DNA of 64,000 nt from Stemphylium vesicarium (taxonomy: Eukaryota > Ascomycota > Dothideomycetes > Pleosporales > Pleosporaceae), in NCBI GenBank assembly GCA_004380135.1, contig QXCR01000116.1, positions 29,838-93,837 on the forward strand, written 5' to 3'. The notes under the pieces are model-generated. The model was not told where the DNA came from and did no database searches. It worked only from the letters and a program-made list of their open reading frames with translations. Shown piece by piece: positions 43,272 through 54,858 of this stretch; within the stretch, counting starts at the first letter, position 1, and every line of letters begins with the position of its first letter. The translations under genes were made by a program, and so were the position numbers.

Positions 43272-44906
43272 ATGAGCAGCGACGATGAATACAAGGGAAA
43301 TGTGGCGCACAATGAGGAACTGAGCCCACCCGCTACGGGCAGCAACAATACAGATTATGCTTTCGACCAGGTCGAGGAGAAGCGGTTGATTCGCAAGGTT
43401 GACTGGAGGTTATTGCCCATCCTCGGTGCTCTCTATTCGATCGCATTGATCGATCGTACCAATGTAAGTCTTGCGCTTTCTCGAACCTTATCGTGCCACG
43501 ACAGTATCACTGACAGGCGCTAGATCTCTAATGCACGAGTCGCAGGAATGGGAGCAGACCTTGGTCTTGACATCGGAGACCGGTACACCATCGTCCTATG
43601 TCTCTTTTTCCCCACATACTTCCTTCTCGAACTGCCCTCGAATATCGTGCTCCGCAAAGTAGGAAGCGCCAACTGGCTCTCATTCATCGCCGTATCATGG
43701 GGCGCCGTCATGATCGGGCAGGGCTTCGTCGAAAGCTGGATCTCGCTCGCCGTCTGCCGTGTCCTCCTCGGATCATTCGAAGCCGGTTTCTTTCCAGGCT
43801 GTGTATATCTCATCACCTGCTGGTACCGCCGCTACGAAGTACAAAAGAGGTAAGATCAGCTCTCACGCCAAGAGTAAAGGAAATTTGGCTTACACCGTTT
43901 CCAGATTGGGAGGCTTCTACCTCTTCTCGGTCGGTATCGGCGGTCTTGCGAACATCTTGGCATACGGTCTAATGCAAATGGAAGGTGTTGGAGGAATTCG
44001 CGGGTAAGCACCATATAGTCAGTGCGGACATTGGATAATAAGCTGACGTCCTGCGAAAGCTGGCGATGGATTTTCATCATAGAGGGTATCTTAACCTGTC
44101 TTGTCGCTATCGCGGCCTGGTTCATTATCCTGGACTTTCCCGACAAGGCCGAAGAGAAGGGGTTCCTCACCGCAGCCGAAGCGGCCGTGACCCTACAACG
44201 TATCGAAGATGATCGAGGAGACTCGGTCGACGACCCTCTTACCTGGGCCAAATTCTGCTACCATATAAAGGACCTGAAGCTATGGGGCTACGCTACTTTG
44301 TTCATGAGTACAACGATGCCGGCATACGCTTTCAGCTACTTCCTCCCCGTCATCCTTCTTGGCATGGGCTACGACGCCGGCCAGGCTAATGCTCTCTCGG
44401 CGCCACCCAGTCTCGCTGCGATGATCACAGCATTCGGTTTCGCATGGCTAGGAGATAAATACCGCGTGCGTGCACCTGTCATCGCTGCCCAGTCGACCCT
44501 TGCCATCATCGGCCTCATGATCGTCGCTTACGCCCAGAACGACGGCGCAAGGTACTTTGGTACATTCCTTGGTGTCTGCGGATGTCAGGGTAACATTCCC
44601 GCCATCCTCGCATACCAGAGCAACAACATCCGTGGTCAGAGTAAGAGGTCTGTGGGTAGTGCGCTTCAGATTGGATTCGGAGCTATTGGCGGAATAATCG
44701 CTTCGACCACTTTTAGCCAGGACGAAGCGCCGACTTACATTACTGGTCTTTGGGTGACGGCGGGTCTTCAGTTCTACATTCTGGTTGTCGTTGGTGGCTT
44801 CACGTTTTACTTCATGAAGAAGAATAAGGTTGTTGACCGGCAGAGGGAGAATGGGGAGCCCATGGATGAAATTGAGGGGCAAGCTGGTTTCAGGTATACT
44901 ATCTAG
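43272..44906 (+). CDS. MFS transporter of the Dal5-like anion:cation symporter group
   Basis: Exons 43272-43463, 43524-43849, 43905-44003 and 44060-44906 give 487 residues; introns are 55-60 bp and the joins are in frame. The protein has the Dal5/TNA1-type pattern: KVDWRLLPILGALYSIALIDRTNISNARVAGM at the first helix, FFPTYFLLELPSNIVLRKVG, and GGIRGWRWIFIIEGILTCLVA at mid-protein. LGDKYRVRAPVI and GCQGNIPAILAYQSNNIRGQSKRSVGSALQIG lie in the second half. Members import allantoate, nicotinate and other organic anions. The start of the oxidative gene group suggests an aromatic or organic acid substrate, which is inference. Confidence 0.92.
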
Positions 44907-45163
44907 ACTGCAGCAGATGCGATTCTTACTGTATCATCATCGAACGGCATGACTCATTGCTACATGCGATGTATACATTTAATTCATCATATTTCATTCT
45001 ATCTCGTTATAGGCCATGCTGCCATGTGAACAAGTAAGATCTTCATACGGTGGAAGAGCTGTATACATTCTTGCACTGCGTTTCTGGGACCTGATCACTC
45101 GTCCCAAGTCTCCATAAAGTTATGAACCGTCTAATACATTAACAACGTAGGCGTCGACTTCTC

Positions 45164-46851
45164 TCAGTGACCCTTATTAGCCCTCGCGCGCCTTTTCGGG
45201 TTCAGTACAAAAACTGGAATACCAAGCAAGAAAATAGCGCCGTAGATGCCCGCCAGTACACTAAAGGCCCACTGATACCCACGCGTCTCAACCATGGGCG
45301 TAAGGCCATACGTAACCCCAAACGACACAATATTTTTCGTGCCCACAACAACGACAAGTGCAGGCCCAGGGTTCTGCGCCGTGGCCTCGGAAGCAAAAGT
45401 CGTCGAGATGATAAGCACAGCAGTGAAGGTGTACTGGAACAGCGTCCAAGCCATATACGGCGCCCACCAGATCGAGCCACCGCCAGACGTACGACCATAG
45501 AGAAGCAGCATGCCAAACCCAACGACAGCGGGGGGAATTAGCGTAAGAAGCCCGTGTTCCGGTTTATGGATGCCGCAATTCAGGCGTTCGGCAAAAAGGA
45601 CGAACTTGTCGCCGAGGAAGGTGCAGTACATCATCCCCAGTATTGAGCCTACGACGCCGCCGACGTTGATGATACCGATGTTTTGAGGCGCCCAGCCGTA
45701 GTTCTCCATGAGGACGGCGTTGTAGGTCAACGACATGCCGACGGCACAGCCCAGTGTGACGGATGATGTGAGGATCGCGTAGATGATTCTTGGGGAACTG
45801 AGACTTTGTAGCATGTACAGATACGTCATTATCATGATCCTTACTGGTTGTTTCTGGACGGGCGACCAAGGGCGGATCTTTTGCCTGTACGTCTTCCGAT
45901 GTATGTCGTCGTCGACGGTGTGTGGGTCGGGCAGGACGAGGCCCTCGCGACCAATACGTGAAAGGTACTCTTGCGCCTCATTGTCGGGGATGATCTTCGT
46001 AACACCGAACTCGTCCGTGAAAACTAGGAGGCCGTCTAGACTGGCGGGGGAGCGTGTGAACTGTGTTTCGAAGCCGAAAAGGAAGGCGATGACTAGTCCG
46101 AAGGCGACGGTGATGACGAACATCCAGTAGTACCACCGCCAACCGAGGTCCTTGTTGATGTAAGAGCTGGCGAGGTTCACGGCTGAGCTAAGTGCGTTCT
46201 GCACCATCCAGTACAGTCCGAAAACGCGGCCGCGCTCATGCAGGAAAGTGATTTCGGTAAGCATAAGTGGTAGTAGAGATTCCGATGCACCGATAGCAAG
46301 GCCCTGAACGATTCGTGCTGCTAGGTGGCCATTGTAGCTGTTTTGGACAGTTGCGGCGATGGTTGCGGCGAGGAGAACTACCACGGATCTGAGGAACACT
46401 GGGCGACGACCGTACGCGAGAGCTACTGTTAAGATGATGTAGTTGCCTATCGTTTAAAGCATCAATATATGTGGGCGCGGAGGGAGCTTTTCTCGGACGT
46501 ACCCAGCCCTATACACAACGTAGGCAGCGTGATGAGAAACACGACGTTGTCGGAACCCTATCCCTGCGGCCCATACATCTCGAAAAAGACATTGATGATA
46601 GCGCCTAGTCCACTTGCTATCGATAGGCCCATGATGGAGAACCAGCAGCAGCAGAAGATGAGACCACGCTTCTCCCATGGCCGAAAGTTGAGCGGGTCGT
46701 TGGGATCGTTGGAAGGGACGGGAATCTTGCGGACTTGGCCGTCATTGCGGACCAGCAGAGCATTTCCTTTGACGTGATCACCCTGGCCCTTCTCGAGGGT
46801 CGGCTTGATGTCTTCGGTGTAGCTGACTTCAGCAGCAGGCTTCTCGTCCAT
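45164..46851 (-). pseudogene. MFS transporter gene with one internal stop
   Basis: Exons 46851-46503 and 46446-45164 (56-bp intron) give 543 codons, with a TAG at 46560-46558 inside the first exon, between EMYGPQG and GSDNVVFLITLPTLCIG. Both flanks are in the same frame and clearly MFS: NDPLNFRPWEKRGLIFCCCW at the N-terminus, ALAYGRRPVFLRSVVVLLAA after the second helix, and RIVQGLAIGASESLLPLMLTE. Twelve helices can be traced to the end at 45164. No intron can remove the TAG, because no donor lies near it that keeps frame. So the gene is inactive, or there is a single-base error. It is convergent with the Dal5-like MFS gene and precedes the dual-finger regulator. Confidence 0.85.
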
Positions 46852-47506
46852 AGTTGTTTCGGAATGTCGTTCGTCCACGGCGAGGATTGCTCATTCCTCT
46901 GTAAAACGACTTCAGTGGTAGCGATGAAGACCTTGGGAAGGATGTCTTGAGATTGCATGCGCCAAGGGTGTCTTGAGGCTGGTGTTTAGGTTTGCGTCCG
47001 CGCGGCATCTGGGAAAGAAGCATGCTAGCCACACTCCACATTCCGGCAACGAGCTATAGCTCAATCCTGTGGAGATAGCTATGATAACCAGGCGAAAGCC
47101 ACAAGAGTGAAGCCGGGCGAGGACTCGCTATCGATGCCCCGACGAGGAAACTGACTTAGGGCCCAGATCGCGTGCCACTACCCCACGTCTTCCGAAAACA
47201 TTATCCGGGGCCTATTCGGCTCTCCAATGAACTGTGGGGTATCTGCCAGGACATGCGTTCGGCACACTGTGAAACACGGACATGTCCTCCTACCTCGATC
47301 ACACCTAGTGTATGAAAAGCTAGCATGTCTTGTTGGATGAGGCCAAAACGCGTACCGATCAGTTAAACAGTCCAATTATCCGCTAGCTGCCCACTTGTTC
47401 CGGCGCCATGCCACCACCCCCGCATCGCACGGAACCTGGGATTTCTCGCGCCTGTGACATTGTCAACGTACTTGGGAACTGTGTCTCTCAGTGCAGTATT
47501 TGTCTC
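46852..47506. other. Intergenic, 655 bp
   Basis: 5' flank of the interrupted MFS gene and 3' flank of the regulator. No other feature was seen. Confidence 0.4.
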
Positions 47507-50440
47507 CTAGCGCAGTTTTCCCAAATCCTCCATCAGTCCGCACAGCGCTCGTAAAAGCGGTGGTCCGTCTTCTCGACTGACACCGGGATGCGTGCCCTCG
47601 AGTAGTTTTACGCCGAGCCTCATTACTCGTGAAGGACTGCACAAATTGCATTTGGTGGTTTGAATGGATGTGCGGACATATGCAGAAGTCGGCCTGTGTG
47701 TAGATGGCATCCGAAGACACGGTGTACCCTGGCCCGCGAACAGAAACGCGTTCAAAGCCGGTCGGTGCCGTGAAGGGTCGTCATCAAGATATACAGCCTG
47801 TCCTTCTGAATCCGACTCTTGCATTGGCGTGCCGGGTCTGGTTTTGTTTGCGTGATCCCAGATCAGCATGCTATAAGTCCATAGAACCATGATTGCGTGG
47901 TAGATCATCATCGAATCAGGCCCTCGAACTTGGTATGGCGGAACTGCGCGTCCGGCGCGAACGATCTGACCTGCATGTGAGACTGCAAACCTGGCTTCTC
48001 TTACGCGCATCCATGACTGTAACTGTGCGTAGGCGCGATGAGCCTCTTCTTCGCCACATTTTCCTGCAAATCTTGCAATCATGTCCAAGTCAACATGCAA
48101 ATACATTTGCAGAAACTCATGGAATAGAGAGATGACAGCGGGAGCAGGGATGAGCAGGCTCGTTAAGTTTTGTAGGGACTGATATCTGTGCAATGTCAGT
48201 AAGCACATATGTATATGGTTGGATTTGACCACTCACAGTTTCTCCTGCCTCGTCTGAGCCCAAAGCTGCGAAGACGGGTCACTGGAAGCGGACAACAGAC
48301 GCGCTTGCTGGGCATGCTCCCATATCCTGGCAGCTAGGCCGTGTAGAAAGCCCAAGAGAGCGACGCTCATATCGATGCTTGCAGGGATGCACATGATTGT
48401 TGACTCATCCTGCAGGATATCTCGCAGAGACCTAGTAGCGTGGTCATATCGTGTTTTGATAAATTCTTCTCGCCAGGCTTCAGCTGTCGGGGCAAGCCAG
48501 AGAGACCTGGACGCCGGAAGTGGCAAGCTGATCTCGGCGTATGATATGAGAGGTTGGCGATGCTTGATCACAGCCATCTCGATATCATGTCCCCAAAGAT
48601 GATATACCAGCCTATTACAGTCAGCTAAATCCTGATATTAATGGAAAAGAGATGCGCACCGTCGATAAGCTTGGTCCTCAATCCAAAGTCGCCATTTCCG
48701 ATTCAGCTCGTCCTCTCCATCCGCAGCTGTTGGCGTGGTGGAAGGACTGGGGTAGTTGTCGAACCTGCCAGCACGACGAAGAGCCTGATGTTCGTCAGAA
48801 CTGATTTGAACACAGAGCTTGAATGCGCACCGTAACCAAAGCTTGTAAGTTGCTTTCTGCCACAATCATCTTCCTTTTAAAGCCACAAAATGCGCCGATC
48901 TCGAGCCATAGCATGCTCCCTTGGAGGTATTGCAGATCCCGCGTCACGCTATCGTCCTTCTCGATCTGGTGGGAGGTTACAAAAGCCTAGCAAGATGTGG
49001 GTAAAGCCTTACGAGATCATTCAGAGACATGCGCGCAATTTCTTGCAACAACAGGCCTGTTTTGTTGACGGACGGGATACCAAAGCAAATACAGCCTGCT
49101 GCAACGAGAGCAATCAAGAATTCAGGCCGCGATGTCTCACTTCGAAATGTGTACGGGTGGATCCACGCATCTGTTTCTACTCTTTTTGAGATACCAACTT
49201 TGATCAATTTGTCGAGACTATCCGTTACTGGAAAAGAGGAAAATGACATTTGAGGTGGCGCAGTCTTGGAAACAAGCTGAAAAATCCGGTCTCGCGCTGC
49301 TTGTGAAAGCCTGTCAGGTACCACTACGTTTGACGCGTGAGGCATATGGGGCGATGAAGCAAGGCTAACATTCTGTTCGTCTAGAGATACGGTATCGTAT
49401 TCGCTAAAAGCGTGCTGATTCCGCTCGGGGGTCCATAGCCTTTGTAAGAGTAAGCGACTATGGCATCAAAAAGACATGTTTCTTCATACCATGGCGATCG
49501 CTGGAAAGCCATATGACGTCTTCTTGCGTCTTCATCTCCGTGACTCCTGGCATCAGAGCTTTCAGGGGCGCGAACTTCGTCAATACCAGCCATCGGAGCG
49601 ACGTATGCACCATTGAATAAATCGTCAACGTTTGGGATGAAATCGCTCGAAAACGGGTCGACGTTATCAAAACAATCCACATCCTGCATCCAGGTAGTAA
49701 GATCTGGAGGTGGTTGTACGTAACCGCCACTCATCCAATCTGGATCGGGTACCATGATGTGTTCAAAAAAGGCTGGGATACTGAAATCATTCCCCATAAT
49801 GGTCTCATTGCCGAATGTGTTCCCAAGTGCTAGACTATCTACGCTTGGCTCGATGCCCGCCGTCAGTTGGCTGGATTCTCCGGTTGCAGTAATTGTCGCG
49901 GAACCATTTCGAAGGGGCTGTGTTGGATGTTGAAGAGAATTCGAAATAGTTTGTTGACTCCAATCGGTCTCAGGCGTAGACAATGAGGGCCTTGATTCAT
50001 TCGTGGTCGTGCACGTGAGACCTTTATCCCGGCAGCGCTTGCACGGCCTACTATCGTCACATTTTACTTTTGCGGTCGCACACCGCTGGCACGCTTTATG
50101 CGCTCTTTCTCTCCTTTGGCGAGTATGGCCATCTTCCGGGCTAATCGCATGTGTTATTTGGTGTCGCACCAGGAGATCTCTCCGATTGAACGCTGCTGGA
50201 CATTCGTCGCATCGAAAAGACCTTTCATTGCGGTCTGCATGCTGTCAGAGCTGGTCCAATATGGGGTACGCGAGGAGAACACAGACGTGAATCTAGGTGT
50301 CGGCTAAGGTGGTCGGGCCGCTCATAAGTGCGGTGGCAAATATGGCATTGCAAGTCCTGATGCGGACCGGACGTGCGCTGACGCTTAGGCGAATGCTCAC
50401 TGGTTGGAGACAAAATCTGGGGTGCAGAATTAGGAAGCAT
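47507..50440 (-). CDS. Transcription factor with C2H2 fingers plus Zn2Cys6 cluster
   Basis: Seven exons: 50440-50287, 50234-49490, 49439-49013, 48986-48831, 48784-48660, 48611-48237 and 48185-47507, totalling 886 residues with all phases consistent. The two C2H2 fingers are CHICHRTYERPDHLSRHLDSH and FRCDECPAAFNRRDLLVRH, the second reached only across intron 1. Directly after comes the fungal cluster CQRCATAKVKCDDSRPCKRCRDKGLTC. A disordered stretch follows, then a fungal_trans-type region (QLVSKTAPPQM..., RRAGRFDNYPSPSTTPTA, AVIKHRQPLISYAEISLPLP, a leucine-rich end). This two-finger-type arrangement is known in ascomycete regulators of metabolic clusters. It stands upstream, on the same strand, of nothing else, but next to the FAD monooxygenase, the likely target. 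Confidence 0.9.
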
Positions 50441-50656
50441 GACGGATGAAGAGACAAGACGGGAAATGTGGTAGTGCTAAAGGAAGGGCAACTCGGCATG
50501 TGGGGAAGGGACACCGAGCTACATCAGAGAGCCTCGGTAACTGCAAGCCGACGCACCACTGCGAATCATCACTACCATTGACAACAACTAAACAAAAATC
50601 AGATGCCGAACGACTATCGTCGCCGAGAGTCAACAAGCTACATTGACACAGCTGTC

Positions 50657-51916
50657 CTACGCACCAGCACCAATCGCTCTCTGCTTCTGCCATTCCACTG
50701 CACCTCGATACTGGCAATTATAGTCCATGAACTGATCCGGTCGCATCTTGATCTCATTACTCCCCTTCTCCGTCGCTGGCTTCGCTGCCTCGCGACTGAA
50801 CCTCTGAATCAAGCTCGCGCGCTCGTGTCGCGCCTCAAAGACCATGTTGAGCCTGTCAGTAACTTCCACCCCGGTAATCCGCTCTTCAACATCGCGGAAA
50901 TAGGCTCCAAGAGCCTCCGCATCCTCAATCGTTTGACTCGCGCCCTGGCCTTGTGTGGGCAGCATGGCGTGTGCTGCATCGCCAATGAGAATGGCACGAC
51001 CCCGGACCCAGGTATCCAATGGATCGATATCGCGTAGTTGCCACAGCCCTACACTCTCTGCTTGCTTCAGCATGTCTTTTGCCCAGCTGGGGAATTCCTT
51101 GAAGGTCTCGAGCATCTTTTGCGGATCGCCTTCCGTCACCCATGATTGTGCTGCATCGGGGTCTTCGTGCATCTTCTCGTCGGGCACCAGAGCGACGACG
51201 CTGTATAGTTTTCCGTCGCGAGCTGGACCCATGATGAGACGGCATTCATGGGCCATGACCATCGAGGTAAATGGGTCTTCCGGGTTCACGTGTGCTGCAA
51301 AGGCTGGGGCAGCCTGCTTAAGCGCTTGTGAGGACATCATTAGCCGGTAACATGACGAGCCTGTCGGCTTTGGCTTGACTTCTTTTCCCAGCACCAAGGG
51401 ACGTAGTGCACTGTGTATTCCGTCCGCCCCGATGATCACATCCGCCTCCACAGTCTCCCCGTCGCATAGGGTAACGATGCCGGCGTCGCAATCGCATCCG
51501 ACAACACGCGAAGCCGTCCGCACCACGGGAACCGGTCCTCCTCTAGAGGGATCCATCGCCGTCCCCATCAAATGTGAATGCAGGTCTTGCCGATGCCAGA
51601 TAATCCGGTCCGCTCCATACTGCTTTCGTACGAGTAAGGGAATCTCGTTGACCAATTTTCCATCAGCATTGAATATCCTGAATCCGCAATCGACTGTGCC
51701 GTTTGCGCCCGCCAACAAGTCGCTCATGCCCCATTCTTGCTGCAGTATTCGCGTTGCATTGGGTTGAAGGGAAATTGTCGCTCCGATCTCCGAACATAGG
51801 CGCGACTGTTCTAGAATGGTGATTTGTCGGTCTGGACCTCGTAAGGCAATGGCAGCTGCTAAACCGGCGATACCGCCGCCAACGATGACGATCCGTAGAG
51901 GTGTTGAGGGAGACAT
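50657..51916 (-). CDS. FAD-dependent monooxygenase (salicylate-hydroxylase-like)
   Basis: One exon, 419 residues from ATG 51916; the frame is open further up but lacks an ATG. The Rossmann FAD motif IVIVGGGIAGLAAAIAL is at residues 8-24, with an Arg shortly after. VEADVIIGADGIHSALRPLV is the DG motif, and GRAILIGDAAHAMLPTQGQG the GD motif binding the FAD ribose. This is the group A aromatic hydroxylase pattern, enzymes that use NAD(P)H and O2 to hydroxylate aromatic or related rings. The substrate is not known. A dual-finger regulator gene lies 216 bp upstream of its stop on the same strand, and a PhyH dioxygenase diverges from its start, which suggests a shared pathway. Confidence 0.92.
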   Translation of the reverse strand: MSPSTPLRIVIVGGGIAGLAAAIALRGPDRQITILEQSRLCSEIGATISLQPNATRILQQEWGMSDLLAGANGTVDCGFRIFNADGKLVNEIPLLVRKQYGADRIIWHRQDLHSHLMGTAMDPSRGGPVPVVRTASRVVGCDCDAGIVTLCDGETVEADVIIGADGIHSALRPLVLGKEVKPKPTGSSCYRLMMSSQALKQAAPAFAAHVNPEDPFTSMVMAHECRLIMGPARDGKLYSVVALVPDEKMHEDPDAAQSWVTEGDPQKMLETFKEFPSWAKDMLKQAESVGLWQLRDIDPLDTWVRGRAILIGDAAHAMLPTQGQGASQTIEDAEALGAYFRDVEERITGVEVTDRLNMVFEARHERASLIQRFSREAAKPATEKGSNEIKMRPDQFMDYNCQYRGAVEWQKQRAIGAGA

Positions 51917-52326
51917 GTTGGGTCGCGATATGAAGCATGGAAGGCACAAAAAAGAACCTCAATGGTGATGGGGGTACAGCTAATCGCGCAAGATATTGTT
52001 TTCCGTCATTCAGTTCAAACAAAGCCCCCACTTCACGAAGCTCGGTATCTGTCTCTGCCGAAGGTCGATATGGTCCGAATCCATGTCGAATCACCCCATC
52101 TGACTTGCGCGGCCGGAACAAGGTGGGCGGCTTCCTCGATGCCACCATCGGAAAATGTGGGGGTGGGGACTTGTGGGCGCAACCGCCGCACCTCCTGCGG
52201 GCAACACCAGATGACGAAGAATGGCAAAAGGAAAGATGACTTTGAATCGCAGAGGTATAATAGAAGCTCAATAATCGCTCATTGCTTCGATTCATTAATC
52301 CAGACACCTACAACACTTGTTTCACC
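51917..52326. promoter_or_regulatory. Divergent promoter, FAD monooxygenase / PhyH dioxygenase
   Basis: 410 bp. TATAATAG at 52256-52263 lies 64 bp before the dioxygenase ATG and is a TATA-box candidate. Shared regulation of both oxygenases is likely from the arrangement. Confidence 0.5.
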
Positions 52327-53410
52327 ATGATCTCAACAACGACCAAAACACAAACCCTCACCTTGAGCGGCACTCATGATGAGCGTATGAAGGTCGATGG
52401 CACAGACTCCAAGTTCAGAGACTGGCGCGACGACCTCGCCCGCGATGGCTACGCCGTGATCAAAGGAGCTATCCCCAAAGAAAGAGCCGACGACTATGCA
52501 GACCGCATGTACTCCTGGCTCGAAGGCTTGTAAGTCAACCAGACACATTGGCACAACGCTCAGCCAAGTCATAAAACTAACAAATTGCGATAGCAACCTC
52601 GGATTCGATCGCAACGACATTTCCACAGCACACAAAGACAAGCTGCCTCTCATCAACGAGAAAGGAATGTGTCTACACTATGGCGTCACCCATGAAGACT
52701 TTGCCTGGGCCGTCCGCAGTGAACCCGGTGTAATCTCCGTGTTTGAAAAGGTCTACAACACACCCGACCTTATCGTGTCGTTCGATGCCATCAACTTCAC
52801 TTTCCCTAGCCGCACAGATATTGCCCCAAACAAGCCATGGCCACACCAAGACCAAGACCCCGCGAAATCCGGATTCCGCTGCCTCCAAGGCCTTGTAAAC
52901 CTGTTGCCAAATGGTCCCGACGACGGCGGTCTAATTGTATGCCCCGGCGGCCACTTACTCTCCGACGAGTTCCACGCCGCGATGAAAGACGAGCCGCGCA
53001 TCCCCGCCTGGACCCCAGAATGGTTCGGCTTCACCGAGAACGGGATGAAGTGGCTCGAATCCAAGGGGCTGGAGTGGGTTAAAGTCTGTGCCGAACCAGG
53101 CGACTTGCTCGTCTGGGATTCTCGCACTCCGCACTACAATCTCAGCTCCAAGACACAGCAGCCCCGGTTCGCGGTTTACACGTGCTATATGCCGGTTACG
53201 GATGCGTCGCAGGAGGATCTCAAGAGGAAGAAGGATGCGTTTGAGCGGTGGGTTGGCACCACGCATTGGCCAAATGCGAGACATACGGGTTCGAATGTGG
53301 CGACGAGAGATGGTGTTGAGGATCCGCACAATCGGTTTGAGCCGGTGAATAAGCCAGTTTTGGATGAGCGGACGTTCAAGTTGACGGGTATCCCTTATAT
53401 TCAGGAGTAA
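52327..53410 (+). CDS. PhyH-family Fe(II)/2-oxoglutarate dioxygenase
   Basis: Exons 52327-52529 and 52594-53410 (64-bp intron) give 339 residues. The iron site is HxD in PWPHQDQDP (His152, Asp154) with the distal His in GDLLVWDSRTPHYNLS. GLIVCPGGHLLSDEF lies between, and QPRFAVYTCYMPV follows. Such enzymes use Fe(II), O2 and 2-oxoglutarate to hydroxylate a substrate; the family name comes from phytanoyl-CoA hydroxylase, but fungal members act in varied metabolite pathways. There is no peroxisomal SKL-type end (ends PYIQE), so cytosolic action is likely. The gene is divergent from the FAD monooxygenase. Confidence 0.9.
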
Positions 53411-54858
53411 GATTGAAACAGGGTCGTCAATATTTTGTTCCCTTTATTGTCAGCGTCGCTCGCTTCATGTAGGCGGTGTGAAAAGTCATAAAGGACCACC
53501 CCAAATATGAAGAATCTCAACAACGAGTTAAATCAGAATTTTAGTTCATGTAATGAACTACGTGAGTTTGCAATTGGCCACAAATACCTGGACTGACTGT
53601 ATAGTTGTGTCTTAGAAGTCCACCACGATGCAAGTCCTAGCACATCTACGGCTGACTTCCATTTTGTACCCAGCCCATATACATATCCTTTATCTGCTGA
53701 GTAACCTTTTGCCAATCCTCCACCATAAAACTCGTTGTGCTTTCATTCATGGACATCTTGACAGCAGCCAACTTCCTTGATATCTCTCCTACTCTTAGCT
53801 CCAGCACCTCTTTCAGAGACTGGTTATATTTCTTGAAACCACCCCTCCGGGGTCACATGCGTGCCACAGCAATGACCTTGAACCGGTGACTCAGTACCCA
53901 CATCTCGACAGAGAACCGTGCTTGCTCTGCTGTGAGGTATCCTGCGATCAAGTAGCGCATGTTGAAAATCACGTGTCGGGTGTTTCCAGAGGTCGGATGC
54001 GACAATGTACTTGGGGTTGACAGCCAGTTTTGTTGGGGACATACTCCATGTTGCCGCCCTATGCCATGCATCCGTGATCCAGCGACCCACACAGTGGACC
54101 TGAAGAGCAGAGGCACCAGTTCGTACCAGATGGTTTTGCATGTGAGGAGTAGGCTGCGCACGAGAGGCGGCTGATGATTCAAGGCCTCATCAGCGGTTCG
54201 CGCGTGATTTCAGCACTTTTTCGTAATTTTAGATGTTCTGATGAAGTGAATATAGATTTTGTTGCGTATTTCTGGTGGTAGATCCAATAGTCGAAAAGGC
54301 CTGGTATGGGGATGATGGAAAAATACAGGCCGTCTCTTTATTGACTCGTATCCTGAGTGTGTGATGAGCAACATGAGATCTGGTTTTGGAAAGTAATTTC
54401 AAGTATAAGTGTGCTAGGAAAGGTAGATTTTGGTATGCGATTGAAGTTTCAATTCCTTGCATTTAGAATAGAGCCTGTGGAAAATATTGTAGGCAGAAGG
54501 CATGTAATCAGGGTCCAGAGACCCCTGGTTTTGAAGCTTCGCGCATGGTGATTTGCGATAAAGAAGCCGTTTACGAAATGATCTCGCCGATCTGGCACGC
54601 TGTAGCCTGCACCAGTAAGTTACGCTTGCCCGTCTGAGATCTAGTTTGCCAACTTCAAAGCCGACAGGAGGGTCGAGACTCGTTAAAGGCGCAGTAAGGT
54701 ACGATTTACGAGATACGCCTCCGGTAGTAAACCCACCGGTTGTGGTCAAGTGGGTTGAGTGAGTGAAGAGGCTTTAAGGGCCGAAACGCGAGGGATGCAT
54801 GAACTAGGCAGTCGCTGACACGTCATTGACACCACCCCAAAGAGACGAACGTTACACC
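53411..54858. other. Intergenic, 1448 bp, with a possible F-box-type relic at 54182-53853
   Basis: A minus-strand stretch, 54182-53853, without an ATG start contains PLVRSLLLTCKTIWYELVPLLFRSTVWV. This resembles the segment after the F-box in the many fungal F-box-like proteins (leucine-rich, CK/RTIYxE...LLYR). It is short and has no partner exons, so I take it as a relic. The remainder, including 54414-54749 on the minus strand, shows no family features. Confidence 0.35.

Noticed and set aside
51663..52307. Minus-strand frame of 214 codons over the oxygenase promoter
   Set aside because: Overlaps the FAD monooxygenase start in another frame, no ATG-supported family features, Ser/Arg-rich shadow composition.
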